Shown here piece after piece: positions 1 through 9,528 of a stretch of 19,393 nucleotides of DNA; within the stretch, counting starts at the first letter, position 1, and each line of letters starts with the position of its first letter. The position numbers and the translations under genes were made by a program. The notes under the pieces are model-generated. The model saw nothing but the letters and a program-made list of their open reading frames with translations. It had not been told where the DNA came from and searched no databases. The stretch is from Oscillospiraceae bacterium (GTDB lineage Bacteria > Bacillota > Clostridia > Oscillospirales > Ruminococcaceae): assembly GCA_900752625.1 (NCBI GenBank), contig CAADWC010000312.1, positions 1 to 19,393 of the forward strand, written 5' to 3'.

Positions 1-81
1 GACCGCGGCCTGGCAAAGCCCTGCGCAAAAGCCCTGGAGCCTGTACCTGCTTCCGGGGACGATTTTAACAGCAAGAAATAA
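1..81 (+). CDS. C-terminal end of a gene upstream of infB, probably YlxQ (L7Ae-family RNA-binding protein)
   Basis: Only the last 26 codons are in the window; the frame is open from base 1 and ends with TAA at 79-81. The visible peptide begins [14 protein letters not shown]. This resembles the closing 'DxGFAxxIxxxL' helix of small L7Ae/YlxQ proteins, and it is followed by a short polar tail ending NSKK. In Firmicutes the gene directly before infB is usually ylxQ (order nusA-ylxR-ylxQ-infB), which agrees. The stop codon is immediately followed by the infB ribosome binding site, so the two genes are almost certainly cotranscribed. The identity rests on position plus a weak motif. Another small gene cannot be excluded without the upstream sequence. 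Confidence 0.6.
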   Translation, partial: DRGLAKPCAKALEPVPASGDDFNSKK

Positions 82-92
82 GGAGGACATTT

Positions 93-2627
93 TTGCCTAT
101 GAATATGAATAAAAAATATAAGCTCAGCGAGCTTGCAAAGGATCTAAAGCTATCAAACGGCGAGATCGTGGAGTGTCTGGAGAAGCTGTCGGGAGAAACC
201 AAGAAAACGGTAGCTTCGCTTACTCCGGAGGAGATAGGGTATGTTCTGGAGTATTTTACGCAGAATAATCAGGTAGAAAATTTTAATGAGTATTTTGCCG
301 CTAACGTAAAACCTGTTTCCGAGAAGAAAGAGGACAAAAAGCCTGCAAAGCCCAAAGCCGAGAAAAAGGCGGAGCCGAAGCCGGAAACAAAAGCCGAGCC
401 GAAAGCGGAGAAGAAGCCTGAGCCTCAGAAGGCGGAGAAAGGCATTGGAGAGCCTGACAAAAAGAAGTCCGAAACGGTCAGGGAAGAAGCAAAAACTCAA
501 AAGCCGGTTCAGAACGAAAGCAAGCCTGCCCGCAAAAAGGAGCAGCCTAAACAGGTCAAGAAGAAGGAGCACGGCGTAAAGCAGATCATCGGAGGTTCCT
601 TTGCAAAGGACGAGGGCTATACGGTTTCGGAGACCACCGACAGCTTTTCAAAGGGCAGAACGGTCGATACAAGAGGAAGCTATGTCGAGCTTGACAAATA
701 CAATGAAAAATACGACAAGCTTGCAAATACAAAGCAAAACAGAAGCAAGGATAATTTTACAAAGAAGCAGAAACTTACTCAGAAATCCCAGCAGTACAAA
801 AAGCAGCAGCATTCACATAAAAGAGAGACCGAGGCGGAAAAGCTGCGCCGTCTTGAGCTTGAAAGAGCCAGAAAGCAGCAGCTCAAGGTGCTTATTCCCG
901 ACGAGATAGTCGTTTCCGAGCTTGCCAGCAGGCTTAAGGTGACCGCTACTGAGGTAATCAAAAAGCTTATGGGTCTTGGAGTTATGGCAACGATAAACGA
1001 GGTCGTAGACTTTGATACCGCTGCGCTAGTTGCCGACGAGCTGGGCGCAAAGGTTGAAAAGGAGGTCATCGTAACTATTGAGGAGCGTCTTATTGCGGAC
1101 GAGGAGGACCCGGAGGACAGCCTGGAGGAAAGATGCCCGGTAGTAGTTGTTATGGGTCACGTTGACCACGGAAAGACCTCGATCCTTGACAGAATAAGAA
1201 ACGCCAATGTCGCTGAGGGAGAGGCCGGCGGAATTACTCAGCATATAGGCGCTTATCAGGTTTACTACAACAACAAGAAGATAACCTTCCTTGACACTCC
1301 GGGACATGAAGCGTTTACTTCCATGAGAGCCAGAGGAGCCAATATTACAGATATAGCTATTCTTGTTGTTGCGGCGGACGACGGTATTATGCCGCAGACC
1401 GTGGAATCCATCAATCATGCAAAGGCAGCGGGAGTCTCTATTATCGTGGCTATAAACAAGATGGATAAGGAAGGCGCAAACGCCGACAAGGTCAAGCAGG
1501 AGCTTACCGAGCATGGTCTTGTAGTAGAGGAATGGGGCGGCGACGTTATTGCGGTTCCCGTATCGGCAAAGACAGGAATGGGTATTGACGAGCTGCTTGA
1601 AAACATTCTGCTCGTGGCAGAGGTAAGAGAACTTAAAGCAAATCCCAACAAGCTTGCAAAGGGAGCAGTTATCGAGGCAAGACTTGACAAGGGCAAAGGA
1701 CCTATCGCTACCGTTCTGGTTCAGGGAGGAACACTTAATGCAGGCGATGTTATTATTGCCGGAACCGCTGTAGGAAGAGTAAGAACAATGACAAACGATA
1801 AGGGCAGAAGGATCGAAAAGGCCGGTCCGTCCACGCCTGTTGAGATAACAGGTCTCGGAGAGGTGCCCAGCGCCGGCGATACTTTTAACGCCGTTGCGGA
1901 CGAAAAGCTTGCGAGAGAGCTTGTGGAACAGCGAAAGCACGAGGCAAAGGAAGAGGTGTTCAAGCAGTACCAGAAGGTAACTCTCGACAATCTGTTCGCT
2001 CAGATATCCGAGGGAGAAATGAAAGAGCTGCCGCTTATAGTAAAGGCGGACGTTCAGGGCTCAGTCGAGGCGGTAAAGCAGTCGCTTGAAAAGCTTTCAA
2101 ACGACGAGGTAAGAGTAAAGGTCATTCACGGAGCCGTAGGAGCGGTTTCAGAAAGCGACGTTATGCTTGCAAATGCTTCAAATGCCATTATTGTCGGATT
2201 TAACGTACGTCCTGACCCTGTTGCCAAGGATTCTGCGGAAAGAGACGGAGTTGATATTCGTCTTTACAGAGTCATTTATGACGCTATCGAGGAGATATCC
2301 ACCGCTATGAAGGGAATGCTTGCGCCTAAGTTCAGAGAGGTTGAAACGGCGAGAGTCGAGGTAAGACAGGTTTATAAGATTACAAATGTAGGTATTGTTG
2401 CAGGCTCTTATGTTCTCAGCGGCAAGGTCGGAAGAAACAACGAAATACGGGTTGTAAGAGACGGCATTGTAATTGCCGAGGATAAGATGTCTTCGCTCAA
2501 AAGATTCAAGGACGACGTAAAGGAAGTTTCCGAGGGGTACGAATGCGGTATTACTCTTGAAAAATTCTCGGATATCAAGGAAGGCGATATTTTCGAGGCG
2601 TTCTATATGGAGGAATATCGGGATTGA
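93..2627 (+). CDS. infB: Translation initiation factor IF-2
   Basis: IF-2 is the GTPase that places fMet-tRNA on the 30S subunit and promotes subunit joining. The 844-residue product has a first IF2_N helical domain (about 7-57) and a long Lys/Glu/Pro-rich linker (about 70-260). A second IF2_N domain follows (about 266-322), then the G domain with G1 GHVDHGKT (355-362), G3 DTPGH (401-405), G4 NKMD (455-458) and G5 SAK (491-493). Domains II, III and IV follow. The length is typical for Clostridia. The start is ambiguous. TTG at 93 sits 6 nt after AGGAGG (81-86), the better spacing. ATG at 99 is 12 nt away and would give [16 protein letters not shown]. Either choice leaves the first IF2_N domain intact. 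It is the first complete gene of the translation/RNA-maturation operon. Confidence 0.97.
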   Translation: MPMNMNKKYKLSELAKDLKLSNGEIVECLEKLSGETKKTVASLTPEEIGYVLEYFTQNNQVENFNEYFAANVKPVSEKKEDKKPAKPKAEKKAEPKPETKAEPKAEKKPEPQKAEKGIGEPDKKKSETVREEAKTQKPVQNESKPARKKEQPKQVKKKEHGVKQIIGGSFAKDEGYTVSETTDSFSKGRTVDTRGSYVELDKYNEKYDKLANTKQNRSKDNFTKKQKLTQKSQQYKKQQHSHKRETEAEKLRRLELERARKQQLKVLIPDEIVVSELASRLKVTATEVIKKLMGLGVMATINEVVDFDTAALVADELGAKVEKEVIVTIEERLIADEEDPEDSLEERCPVVVVMGHVDHGKTSILDRIRNANVAEGEAGGITQHIGAYQVYYNNKKITFLDTPGHEAFTSMRARGANITDIAILVVAADDGIMPQTVESINHAKAAGVSIIVAINKMDKEGANADKVKQELTEHGLVVEEWGGDVIAVPVSAKTGMGIDELLENILLVAEVRELKANPNKLAKGAVIEARLDKGKGPIATVLVQGGTLNAGDVIIAGTAVGRVRTMTNDKGRRIEKAGPSTPVEITGLGEVPSAGDTFNAVADEKLARELVEQRKHEAKEEVFKQYQKVTLDNLFAQISEGEMKELPLIVKADVQGSVEAVKQSLEKLSNDEVRVKVIHGAVGAVSESDVMLANASNAIIVGFNVRPDPVAKDSAERDGVDIRLYRVIYDAIEEISTAMKGMLAPKFREVETARVEVRQVYKITNVGIVAGSYVLSGKVGRNNEIRVVRDGIVIAEDKMSSLKRFKDDVKEVSEGYECGITLEKFSDIKEGDIFEAFYMEEYRD

Positions 2628-2689
2628 CGAAAATTGCCGCCGACTTATGACGTGTGATATATCGGTCGCAGTTAATATGGAGGTTAAAG

Positions 2690-3067
2690 ATGGCTGGTTT
2701 TAAGGCTGGGCGTATGTCGGAGGATATACGCAGGATAATTTCGGGAAAAATGAGGGATCTCAAGGACCCGAGAATAAACGGTGGCGATATGCTTACCGTG
2801 GTAAGATGCGATGTTTCAAGCGACGGGTCGTTCTGCAAGGTATATATATCCAGTCTTGAGGGGATAGACAAAGCAAAGGAAGCCGTCAAAGGCTTTGAAA
2901 GCGCGTCAGGATTTCTTAAAAGAGAGATATCGAATGTGCTGAAGCTGAGAAAATGCCCTGAACTTAAATTTATTGCGGACGATTCGGCGGAATATTCAAT
3001 GAGAATATTCGACAAGCTGAAAAGTATCAGGATCGAAGAGTCTTCGGAGAATGATCCGGAGGAGTAG
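2690..3067 (+). CDS. rbfA: Ribosome-binding factor A
   Basis: RbfA is a small KH-like protein that binds the 30S subunit and helps mature the 5' end of 16S rRNA. The product is 125 residues, the usual size. It starts MAGFKAGRMSEDIRRIISG and carries the family pattern near the C-terminus, with KLRKCPELKF followed by IADDSAEYSMRI and then DKL. ATG 2690 was chosen because GGAGG at 2679-2683 lies 6 nt upstream. A frame extending back to 2654 would place that Shine-Dalgarno inside the gene and is unlikely. The gene lies 62 nt after infB and 49 nt before the phosphoesterase, so it belongs to the same operon. Infb and rbfA adjacency is a classic conserved pair in Bacteria. Confidence 0.95.
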   Translation: MAGFKAGRMSEDIRRIISGKMRDLKDPRINGGDMLTVVRCDVSSDGSFCKVYISSLEGIDKAKEAVKGFESASGFLKREISNVLKLRKCPELKFIADDSAEYSMRIFDKLKSIRIEESSENDPEE

Positions 3068-3116
3068 CCGTCAAACAGAACATGGCTTTTTAATTTTCGG
3101 AAGGGAGAACAGGTTT

Positions 3117-4067
3117 ATGGATTTTGAAGAGCTGAAAGAATATCTGGAAACCCATGATAACTATCTGATTTTGACCCATAAAAGCCCTGACGGCGATACG
3201 CTCGGCGCAGGCTTCGGGCTGTGCGGTTACCTCAGGGAAATGGGGAAAAAGGCTAATGTACTTAACAGCGAGAATTTTCCCGTAAGATATAATTTCCTTT
3301 ACGACGGATATTATGTTCAGGAGTTCGAGCCGCAGAGCGTTGTAGCAGTGGACATTGCCGACACTCAGCTTCTGGGAAGTCATCTTTCCCGGTTTGCGGA
3401 GGAGGGGGCTATAGACGTATGCATAGATCATCATATATCCAACAAATATTACGCAAAGCGCAGCTATGTTGACGGCAAGGCTTCCGCAGCCTGTCTGATA
3501 TTGTATCAGCTTTTTAAGTATATCGGACGTCCTATAAGCAATCAGGTGGCTAAGTGTCTTTACACCGGAATTGCTACAGATACGGGCTGCTTCAAATATG
3601 AAAATACCATTCCGCAGGCGCATATTGCCGCGGCAGAGCTTATGCAGTACGATATTGATTTTTCAATAATAAACCGTAAAATGTTTGATGTAAAGAGCAA
3701 GGGCAGGCTTATTGCCGAGCAGAAGGTCATCGAGGGAATGGAGTATTTCTTTGAGGACAGATGCGCTATAATCGTGCTTACTACGGAAATGATGAATTCC
3801 TGCGGAGTAGAACAGGCTGAATTTGAGGGAATGGCTTCGATCCCCCTTTCGACCGAGGGGGTTCAGATAGGGATCACAATAAAACAGCGTCACGAGGACG
3901 TTTACAAGCTTTCGGTGAGAACCACCGAGGAGATCGACGCTTCGGCTTTTTGCAGGAGGTTCAACGGCGGAGGTCATATACGTGCTGCGGGCTGCGAAAT
4001 ACAGGGAACGCTGGAGCAGGTGAAAGAGAAGGTTCTTTCCGGAGTAAGAGAGGTTCTGGGCTGCTGA
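3117..4067 (+). CDS. nrnA: DHH/DHHA1 phosphoesterase, NrnA-like (oligoribonuclease / pAp phosphatase family)
   Basis: Members of this family degrade nanoRNAs and often also dephosphorylate 3'-phosphoadenosine 5'-phosphate, using Mn ions. The 316-residue product has motif I LTHKSPDGDT with H21, D25 and D27. D79 lies in AVDIAD, the DHH triad is at 104-106 in CIDHH, and the C-terminal DHHA1 substrate motif GGGH is at 284-287. All expected metal ligands are visible. ATG 3117 is preferred over the longer open frame because AAGGGAG at 3101-3107 lies 9 nt upstream. The upstream residues, from 3051, would overlap the end of rbfA and have no family character. The gene sits between rbfA and truB, its usual place in Firmicutes. 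The exact substrate (nanoRNA, pAp or cyclic dinucleotide breakdown products) cannot be told from sequence. Confidence 0.9.
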   Translation: MDFEELKEYLETHDNYLILTHKSPDGDTLGAGFGLCGYLREMGKKANVLNSENFPVRYNFLYDGYYVQEFEPQSVVAVDIADTQLLGSHLSRFAEEGAIDVCIDHHISNKYYAKRSYVDGKASAACLILYQLFKYIGRPISNQVAKCLYTGIATDTGCFKYENTIPQAHIAAAELMQYDIDFSIINRKMFDVKSKGRLIAEQKVIEGMEYFFEDRCAIIVLTTEMMNSCGVEQAEFEGMASIPLSTEGVQIGITIKQRHEDVYKLSVRTTEEIDASAFCRRFNGGGHIRAAGCEIQGTLEQVKEKVLSGVREVLGC

Positions 4068-4068
4068 T

Positions 4069-4986
4069 ATGGAGAAGAATACAGAGCTGTGTGGGATAAT
4101 TCCGGTAAATAAGCCGCAGGGCTGGACGTCATTCGACGTTGTGGCAAAGCTCAGGGGAATACTTAAGATCAGGCGGCTGGGTCATGCAGGTACTTTGGAC
4201 CCTATGGCGACGGGCGTTCTGCCGGTGTTTGTCGGAAAGGCAACGAAAGCCTGCGATATTATTCCCGACAGGCGCAAGGCTTATCGGGCGGGCTTTAAGC
4301 TGGGAGTATGTACGGATACGCTGGATATAACGGGAAGAATTCTGGCCGAAGATCCTACGCCTGTAGATGTAAAGACTCTGGAAGAGGTCAAAAAGGGGTT
4401 TGTCGGCGAAATAACGCAGATACCTCCTATGTATTCCGCCGTTAAGGTAAACGGCAAAAGGCTTTATGAGCTTGCCAGGGAGGGAAAAACCGTTGAAAGA
4501 AAGCCCCGCAAGGCTGAAATAGAAGAAATTACCGTTGAAAGCTATGACGAAAACAGCAGAGAGGGAATAATATATGTACGCTGTTCAAAGGGAACGTACA
4601 TAAGAACTCTTATCGAGGATATAGGAAACAAGGCCGGGGCAGGCGGTATCATGACGTCTCTGGAGAGAACCTTTTCGGGGGGATTTACAATAGACGAATG
4701 CCTGACGCCGGAGGAAATACAGCAGGCTGTTTCGGAGAACAGGCTCTTAACCGTAATGAAGCCGCTGGACAGAGTGTTTGAGGAATTTCCTGCGGTAACG
4801 CTTGATAGACGCTGTACGAAAATGTATAAGAACGGAGTCATTCTCAGGTGCGGACAGGCAGGGCTGCAAGAGGCGGACGACGCAGGAGGCAGCTTTCGGG
4901 TATACGGATCGGACGGGGGATTTCTGGGTCTTGCGTGTGCCGATTTTGGTCTGGACAGCTTTAAAAGCATAAAAAATTTTTATTAG
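4069..4986 (+). CDS. truB: tRNA pseudouridine(55) synthase
   Basis: TruB converts U55 in the T-loop of tRNAs to pseudouridine. The 305-residue product opens with GIIPVNKPQGWTSFDVV, followed by the catalytic motif GHAGTLDP with nucleophile D44. IPPMYSAVKVNGKRLYELAR and RCSKGTYIRTLIEDIG are the next conserved TruB blocks. A C-terminal PUA-like region follows. The start ATG at 4069 lies 1 nt after the TGA of the preceding gene (4065-4067). Translation is therefore probably coupled, and no strong independent ribosome binding site is needed. It is a typical member of the infB operon. Confidence 0.96.
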   Translation: MEKNTELCGIIPVNKPQGWTSFDVVAKLRGILKIRRLGHAGTLDPMATGVLPVFVGKATKACDIIPDRRKAYRAGFKLGVCTDTLDITGRILAEDPTPVDVKTLEEVKKGFVGEITQIPPMYSAVKVNGKRLYELAREGKTVERKPRKAEIEEITVESYDENSREGIIYVRCSKGTYIRTLIEDIGNKAGAGGIMTSLERTFSGGFTIDECLTPEEIQQAVSENRLLTVMKPLDRVFEEFPAVTLDRRCTKMYKNGVILRCGQAGLQEADDAGGSFRVYGSDGGFLGLACADFGLDSFKSIKNFY

Positions 4987-4999
4987 AACAGGTGAGTAT

Positions 5000-5821
5000 A
5001 TGTTTCAGGATGTTGCCGGAGATTTCTGTATTGAATACGATGCTTCCGCTCCGGGAAAGGACGATTATGTTCTTGCCTGCAAGGGAAGGACAGCATTGTG
5101 CTCCATAAAGAACGGCAGGCTGTATCTGCCGCAGGTCGCAGATATGAAGGATGACACGGGACTTGTTCACGCCTTTGCCGTGGGAGGAAAAAGGTTTTTT
5201 CTTGTCCCCCGGGACATACCGGAGGCAGAGGGCTTTGAATATACCGATATAGACGATATCAAGTTACTGGAAGCAAGTATCTGGCAGTTTGCCGCCGTAA
5301 CGGGTTATCATTACCGATGTTTTCATGAAGAAAACAGGTTTTGCGGAAAATGCGGAGGAAAAACGGTCCATTCCCCTGAAAAGCGCTGTATGATATGCAC
5401 TGCGTGTTCAAACAGAATATATCCGAAAATATCGCCTGCGGTCATAGTCGGAGTTATCGACGAGGAGACCGACTCCATTCTGCTGACGAAATATGCCGGG
5501 AGAAAATTTAAAAAGTATGCGCTTGTGGCGGGCTTTATTGAAATGGGGGAATCCGCCGAGCAGGCGGCAAGGCGTGAGGTAATGGAGGAAACCGGTATTG
5601 AGATCGGACGTCTTGATTACTTTGCAAGCCAGCCCTGGGGCTTTTCACAGAACATACTTACCGGCTTTTTTGCAAGAGCGACAGGTTCGCGAAAAATAGT
5701 TATGGACAAAAGCGAGCTTTCCGAAGCAAAATGGGTCCGCCGGGAAGAGCTTGACGCCAGGGAAAACAGCGTAAGCCTTACAAACGAGATGATATGGGCG
5801 TTTAAAAGCGGAAGGGTTTGA
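5000..5821 (+). CDS. nudC: NADH pyrophosphatase, NudC-type Nudix hydrolase
   Basis: NudC-type enzymes split NAD(H) into NMN and AMP, and the family can remove NAD caps from RNA. The 273-residue product has a zinc ribbon (C115/C118 and C133/C136). It also has a complete Nudix box at 178-200 (GFIEMGE followed by REVMEETGI). The family-specific SQPW signature follows at 210-213, in the variant form SQPWGFSQN rather than SQPWPFP. The start at 5000 is preceded by AGGTGAG, a modest Shine-Dalgarno. The gene is 13 nt after truB, inside the operon. Placing an NADH/NAD-cap hydrolase between an RNA-modification gene and the FAD-synthesis gene ribF is not the textbook order and may be lineage specific. 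Family assignment is firm; RNA decapping in vivo is inference. Confidence 0.88.
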   Translation: MFQDVAGDFCIEYDASAPGKDDYVLACKGRTALCSIKNGRLYLPQVADMKDDTGLVHAFAVGGKRFFLVPRDIPEAEGFEYTDIDDIKLLEASIWQFAAVTGYHYRCFHEENRFCGKCGGKTVHSPEKRCMICTACSNRIYPKISPAVIVGVIDEETDSILLTKYAGRKFKKYALVAGFIEMGESAEQAARREVMEETGIEIGRLDYFASQPWGFSQNILTGFFARATGSRKIVMDKSELSEAKWVRREELDARENSVSLTNEMIWAFKSGRV

Positions 5822-5895
5822 TAATTTGAGAATAAAGAAACCTGATGCGATTATTTTTCGGATTCTACAAAACAGGTAAAAAGCGGAGGGATAAT

Positions 5896-6828
5896 TTGAT
5901 CTGCATTACTGATAACGGCGTTTCCGGGAACGATACCGTCTGCGCTTTGGGGCTTTTTGACGGGGTTCACAGGGGACATCGTCTGATAATTGAGAGCGCC
6001 GCAGCAGAGGCCCAGCGCAGAGGGATAAAATCGGCGGTATTTACCTTTCAGACGGACAGCGTTACTTCAAAGGGTCACGACGGCAGGATAGAAATGCTGC
6101 TGACCGATAAAGAGAAACGCGGGCATTTTGAAGAGCTTGGGGCGGATTATGTGTTTTCGCCTGTATTCAGGGATTACAAGTCGATGCCGCCCGAGGCTTT
6201 TGTAAAGGACGTGCTGAAAGGAAGGCTGAGATGCGTATGCGCCGTGTGCGGAACCGACTACACGTTCGGCTCGGGCGCTGCCGGAAAGGCGGAGGATTTA
6301 GTACGGTTAGGGAAAACATACGGCATAGAGGTCAAGGTAATAGATCAGCTGAAACAGAACGGAGGAGTTATAAGCTCCACCGAGATACGCAGGCTTATAA
6401 GGCAGGGGGAAATTTCAAAGGCAAATAAAATGCTTGGATACAGGTACGGTTATACTCTGCCTGTAGAGCACGGCTATGAGCGGGGAAGAACATGGAATTT
6501 TCCGACTATAAATCAGAGAATACCCAAAGGTCTTGTTCTTCCGAAGTTCGGGGTGTACTGTTCGAAGGTGCTTATAGACGGAAAATGGTACAGCGGAGTG
6601 ACCAACATAGGAGTAAAGCCGACAGTACGCGTTAAGACCGAGCCTTTGGCAGAAACGTTTATTATTGGTTACGAGGGAGATCTGTACGGCAGAGAGCTTG
6701 AGCTTGAGCTGTACGAATTTGTCCGTCCGGAGCGCACTTTTGATTCCTTTGATCAACTGAAGGCAGAGATCGGGAGGAATATAGAGTTTACAAAGGAATA
6801 TTTTTCAGCTGACAATCCTGATTGTTGA
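5896..6828 (+). CDS. ribF: Bifunctional riboflavin kinase / FAD synthetase
   Basis: RibF phosphorylates riboflavin to FMN and adenylates FMN to FAD. The N-terminal adenylyltransferase domain shows ALGLFDGVHRGHR (HxGH at 25-28), the GTDYTFGSGAAG block and ISSTEIRR (159-166). The C-terminal flavokinase domain shows GRTWNFPTIN (NFPTIN at 201-206), then GVYCSKVLIDGKWYSGVTNIG. I choose the TTG at 5896, because GGAGGG at 5885-5890 lies 5 nt upstream. It gives 310 residues, the normal length. The ATG at 5845 would add 17 basic residues with no ribosome binding site. The 74-nt gap after nudC contains a repeated GATAATTTGA (5820-5829 and 5890-5899), the second copy spanning the start. rpsO, the usual downstream neighbour, is absent here. 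Confidence 0.93.
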   Translation: MICITDNGVSGNDTVCALGLFDGVHRGHRLIIESAAAEAQRRGIKSAVFTFQTDSVTSKGHDGRIEMLLTDKEKRGHFEELGADYVFSPVFRDYKSMPPEAFVKDVLKGRLRCVCAVCGTDYTFGSGAAGKAEDLVRLGKTYGIEVKVIDQLKQNGGVISSTEIRRLIRQGEISKANKMLGYRYGYTLPVEHGYERGRTWNFPTINQRIPKGLVLPKFGVYCSKVLIDGKWYSGVTNIGVKPTVRVKTEPLAETFIIGYEGDLYGRELELELYEFVRPERTFDSFDQLKAEIGRNIEFTKEYFSADNPDC

Positions 6829-6940
6829 GAGTGAGAATAAAAACGAAGCGGAGAGTTATCCGTCTTCCGGCGTCTGATGATTGCCGGTAGTGATTGCGAA
6901 AAAGAGTGTTTTTCATATATGGACGGTTTGTTTAACGATT

Positions 6941-6968
6941 GAATGTCTTGCATGGGGCAAGACGTTTG
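6941..6968 (+). terminator. Hairpin between ribF and gltX, possible terminator of the infB operon
   Basis: A perfect 7-bp inverted repeat, GTCTTGC (6945-6951) and GCAAGAC (6957-6963), has a 5-nt loop ATGGG. It can be extended outward by AAT/GTT pairs to about 10-11 bp including one wobble. It is followed by a short TTTGTAT stretch. This is weak as an intrinsic terminator because the T tract is broken, but it is the only hairpin in the 187-nt gap and lies just before a possible gltX promoter. It could alternatively be an operator for that promoter. Confidence 0.4.
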
Positions 6969-6992
6969 TATCAAAAAACGTTTGAGTATAAT
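6966..6992 (+). promoter_or_regulatory. Possible gltX promoter
   Basis: A perfect -10 hexamer TATAAT lies at 6987-6992, 24 nt before the gltX ATG. The only -35 candidates are TTGTAT (6966-6971, 15-nt spacer) or TTTGTA (6965-6970, 16-nt spacer), both poor. The -10 is convincing by sequence, but the transcript leader would be very short and the -35 is weak. Readthrough from ribF is an alternative way to express gltX. Confidence 0.35.
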
Positions 6993-7015
6993 TAAATTTG
7001 AAAGGACAGATAAAA

Positions 7016-8470
7016 ATGAATAAGGTCAGAACAAGATTTGCTCCGTCGCCGACGGGATATATGCATATCGGCAATCTCAGAACCGCGCTGTTTACTTATC
7101 TTATCGCCAAGCAGAACGGCGGCGATTTTATCCTGCGTATCGAGGATACCGACAGGGAAAGATATGTTGAGGGAGCTACCGAGATAATTTATTCCACGCT
7201 GAAAAAGTGCGGCCTGCAGTGGGACGAGGGACCGGATATAGGAGGACCTGTAGGACCGTACATTCAGTCGGAAAGAATGGGAATGTTCAAGAAATACGCC
7301 GAGGAGCTGGTGGAAAAGGGCGAGGCTTATTACTGCTTCTGCGATAAGGAGCGTCTTGAAGAGGTAAAGGCGATTCAGGAGGCAAGCGGAATAATGCCTA
7401 TGTACGACCGTCACTGCCGTAATCTTTCTCCTGAAGAGGTAAAGGAAAAGCTTGACGCCGGTACGCCTTATGTAATCAGACAGAAAGTTCCTCTTGACGG
7501 AGAGGTCACCTTTCATGACGAGCTTTACGGAGATATAACGGTTCTCTGCTCCACCCTGGACGATCAGATACTTATTAAGACCGACGGGATGCCTACCTAT
7601 AATTTTGCAAACGTTGTGGACGATCATCTGATGGGGATAACCCATGTTGTAAGAGGAAACGAGTATCTTGCTTCCGCGCCTAAGTACGAGCTGCTTTACA
7701 AAGCGTTCGGCTGGGAGGTCCCCACATATATTCATGTGGAGCATATCATGAAGGACAAGCAGCACAAGCTTTCAAAGCGCGACGGCGACGCTTCCTTCGA
7801 GGATCTTATTGCAAAGGGCTATCTGACCGAGGCGGTTGTCAACTACATTGCGCTGCTGGGCTGGGCGCCCAAGGGCGAGGAGGAAATATTCTCGCTTGAG
7901 GAGCTTATAAAGGAGTTTGACATTCACGGGCTTTCAAAATCCCCGGCGATATTCGATCCGCTGAAATTAAAGGCTATCAATGCGAAATATATCAAAAAGC
8001 TTTCCCCCGAAAAGTTTATGGAATATGCCGCGCCTTATATCAGGCAGACGGTCAAGCGTGAGGATGTTGACCTTTCAAGGATCTGCGCGCTTTTGCAGGA
8101 CAGAACGGAGGGATTTACTGATATTCCCGAAACCGTCGATTTTATCGACAGCCTGCCGGAGTATGACACTTCCCTTTACTGTCACAAGAAAATGAAGACC
8201 AACGAGGAAAATTCCCTTGAATCGCTGAAAGCGGTTCTGCCGGCGCTGGAGTCGATAGACGAGGCTGACTGGAACGAAGAAACGCTGCATGAAAAGCTGT
8301 TTGCGCTTATCGGCGAAATGGGAGTCAAAAACGGAATCATACTGTGGCCTTTAAGAGTCGCGGTTTCCGGTAAGGCGTTTACTCCCGGCGGAGGAATTGA
8401 AATATGTGCGCTTATCGGAAAGGCAGATTCTGTAGAGAGAGTTAAAAAGGGTATCCAAAAGCTTTCCTGA
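7016..8470 (+). CDS. gltX: Glutamate--tRNA ligase
   Basis: GltX charges tRNA-Glu with glutamate; many Firmicute enzymes also mischarge tRNA-Gln, which GatCAB then corrects. The 484-residue product starts [20 protein letters not shown]. The class I HIGH-type motif is HIGN (17-20), the KMSKS-type motif is KLSKR (251-255), and [14 protein letters not shown] is conserved. ATG 7016 is 9 nt after AAAGGA (7001-7006); an in-frame upstream TTG at 6998 lies before that site and is unlikely. The C-terminal anticodon-binding region ends near [16 protein letters not shown], typical of the family. No T-box leader is visible upstream. Confidence 0.96.
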   Translation: MNKVRTRFAPSPTGYMHIGNLRTALFTYLIAKQNGGDFILRIEDTDRERYVEGATEIIYSTLKKCGLQWDEGPDIGGPVGPYIQSERMGMFKKYAEELVEKGEAYYCFCDKERLEEVKAIQEASGIMPMYDRHCRNLSPEEVKEKLDAGTPYVIRQKVPLDGEVTFHDELYGDITVLCSTLDDQILIKTDGMPTYNFANVVDDHLMGITHVVRGNEYLASAPKYELLYKAFGWEVPTYIHVEHIMKDKQHKLSKRDGDASFEDLIAKGYLTEAVVNYIALLGWAPKGEEEIFSLEELIKEFDIHGLSKSPAIFDPLKLKAINAKYIKKLSPEKFMEYAAPYIRQTVKREDVDLSRICALLQDRTEGFTDIPETVDFIDSLPEYDTSLYCHKKMKTNEENSLESLKAVLPALESIDEADWNEETLHEKLFALIGEMGVKNGIILWPLRVAVSGKAFTPGGGIEICALIGKADSVERVKKGIQKLS

Positions 8471-8553
8471 TTTTATCACTCTGCTGTCACACAGCGCTGA
8501 TACAATAAAACAGGCTTATTGCGGAAAGTATCCTTAAAAGGGAGGAAAATTTA

Positions 8554-9528
8554 ATGATTGAAGTGCGGAATCTGTCAAAGCACTACGGCGACAAAAAAGC
8601 CGTCGACGATATCTCCTTTAAGGCGGAGGACGGCGAGATATTGGGATTCCTAGGTCCTAACGGCGCAGGAAAATCCACAACTATGAATATTCTTACGGGA
8701 TATATCTCCTGTACCGACGGAAAGGCGCTTATCGACGGAATAGATATTCTTGAAAATCCGATAAAGGCGAAATCAAAGATCGGCTATCTGCCGGAGCAGC
8801 CGCCGCTTTATCTTGATATGACGGTCAAGGAGTATCTGAATTTCATATACGATCTGAAAAAATGCAAGCTTCCCAGAAACTCGCATTTAAAGGATATATG
8901 CAACCTTGTTAAAATAGAGCACGTCTATAACAGGATCATAAAGAATCTGTCCAAAGGCTATAAACAGAGAGTAGGACTTGCCCAGGCTCTGGTGGGAAAT
9001 CCCAATGTGCTGATCCTGGACGAGCCAACGGTAGGTCTTGACCCGAAGCAGATAATTGAGATAAGGACGCTTATCAAAAAGCTGGGAAAGAACCATACGG
9101 TAATTCTTTCTTCCCATATACTGTCGGAGGTCCAGGCGGTATGCGACAAGATCATCGTAATCAACGAGGGTAAGATAGTGGCGGATGATACCGAGGACAA
9201 TCTTTCAAGAAAGCTTTCTGCCGATCACAAGCTGTCGGTAAGAATAGAGGGTCCGAAAAACGACGTTATCAAGCTGATAAAAAGCATAAGCGGCGTGGTT
9301 TCCTGCGAGGCGGGAATCGAGCATTCTGACGCAATATGGGATTACCGTATCGAGGCTAAGGAGGGCGTCGATATACGGCGCGAGTTGTTCAGAAGAATTG
9401 CTGAGAGAAACTGGTATATTCTTGAGCTTAGATCCTCCGAGCTTTCTCTTGAGGACATATTCCTCAAGCTTACGATGGGCGAGGCTGTCCCGGCGCTTGA
9501 GAAAAATTCTGACGGAGGTAGAAACTGA
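8554..9528 (+). CDS. ABC-2 type transporter ATP-binding protein (GldA/NatA-like)
   Basis: This is the cytoplasmic ATPase of an ABC-2 exporter. The 324-residue product has Walker A GPNGAGKST (34-42), a Q-loop region GYLPEQPPLYLDMTV, signature LSKGYKQR (132-139), Walker B VLILDEPT with D156/E157, a D-loop GLDP and switch histidine H188 in SSHILSE. The C-terminal hundred residues form the extension common to GldA/CcmA-like exporters. The start ATG 8554 follows GGGAGG. The stop codon overlaps the start of the permease by 1 nt (TGATG at 9526-9530), so the two are translationally coupled. A permease, a GldG-like protein and a DUF4340 protein follow, so the complex is probably the GldAFG-like type. 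The substrate is unknown. Confidence 0.92.
   Translation: MIEVRNLSKHYGDKKAVDDISFKAEDGEILGFLGPNGAGKSTTMNILTGYISCTDGKALIDGIDILENPIKAKSKIGYLPEQPPLYLDMTVKEYLNFIYDLKKCKLPRNSHLKDICNLVKIEHVYNRIIKNLSKGYKQRVGLAQALVGNPNVLILDEPTVGLDPKQIIEIRTLIKKLGKNHTVILSSHILSEVQAVCDKIIVINEGKIVADDTEDNLSRKLSADHKLSVRIEGPKNDVIKLIKSISGVVSCEAGIEHSDAIWDYRIEAKEGVDIRRELFRRIAERNWYILELRSSELSLEDIFLKLTMGEAVPALEKNSDGGRN

Noticed and set aside
153..572. Leu/Phe/Arg-rich 139-codon frame on the - strand
   Set aside because: It mirrors the lysine/glutamate-rich linker of IF-2; such complementary codons give false Leu/Phe-rich peptides.
1026..1940. 304-codon open frame on the - strand inside infB
   Set aside because: It is antisense to the GTPase core of IF-2, whose motifs are intact on the + strand; it has no ribosome binding site and a Ser/Cys/Asn-rich composition without family character.
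6829..7015. T-box leader for gltX
   Set aside because: The gap lacks the T-box sequence and the specifier/antiterminator layout, and any transcript from the -10 at 6987 would have a very short leader.
6992..7765. 257-codon - strand frame opposite gltX
   Set aside because: It is a shadow of the well-defined gltX coding sequence, with no start signals.
8471..8553. Promoter for the ABC exporter operon based on TACAAT at 8501-8506
   Set aside because: No -35 of any quality lies 16-18 nt upstream; the operon may be read through from gltX.
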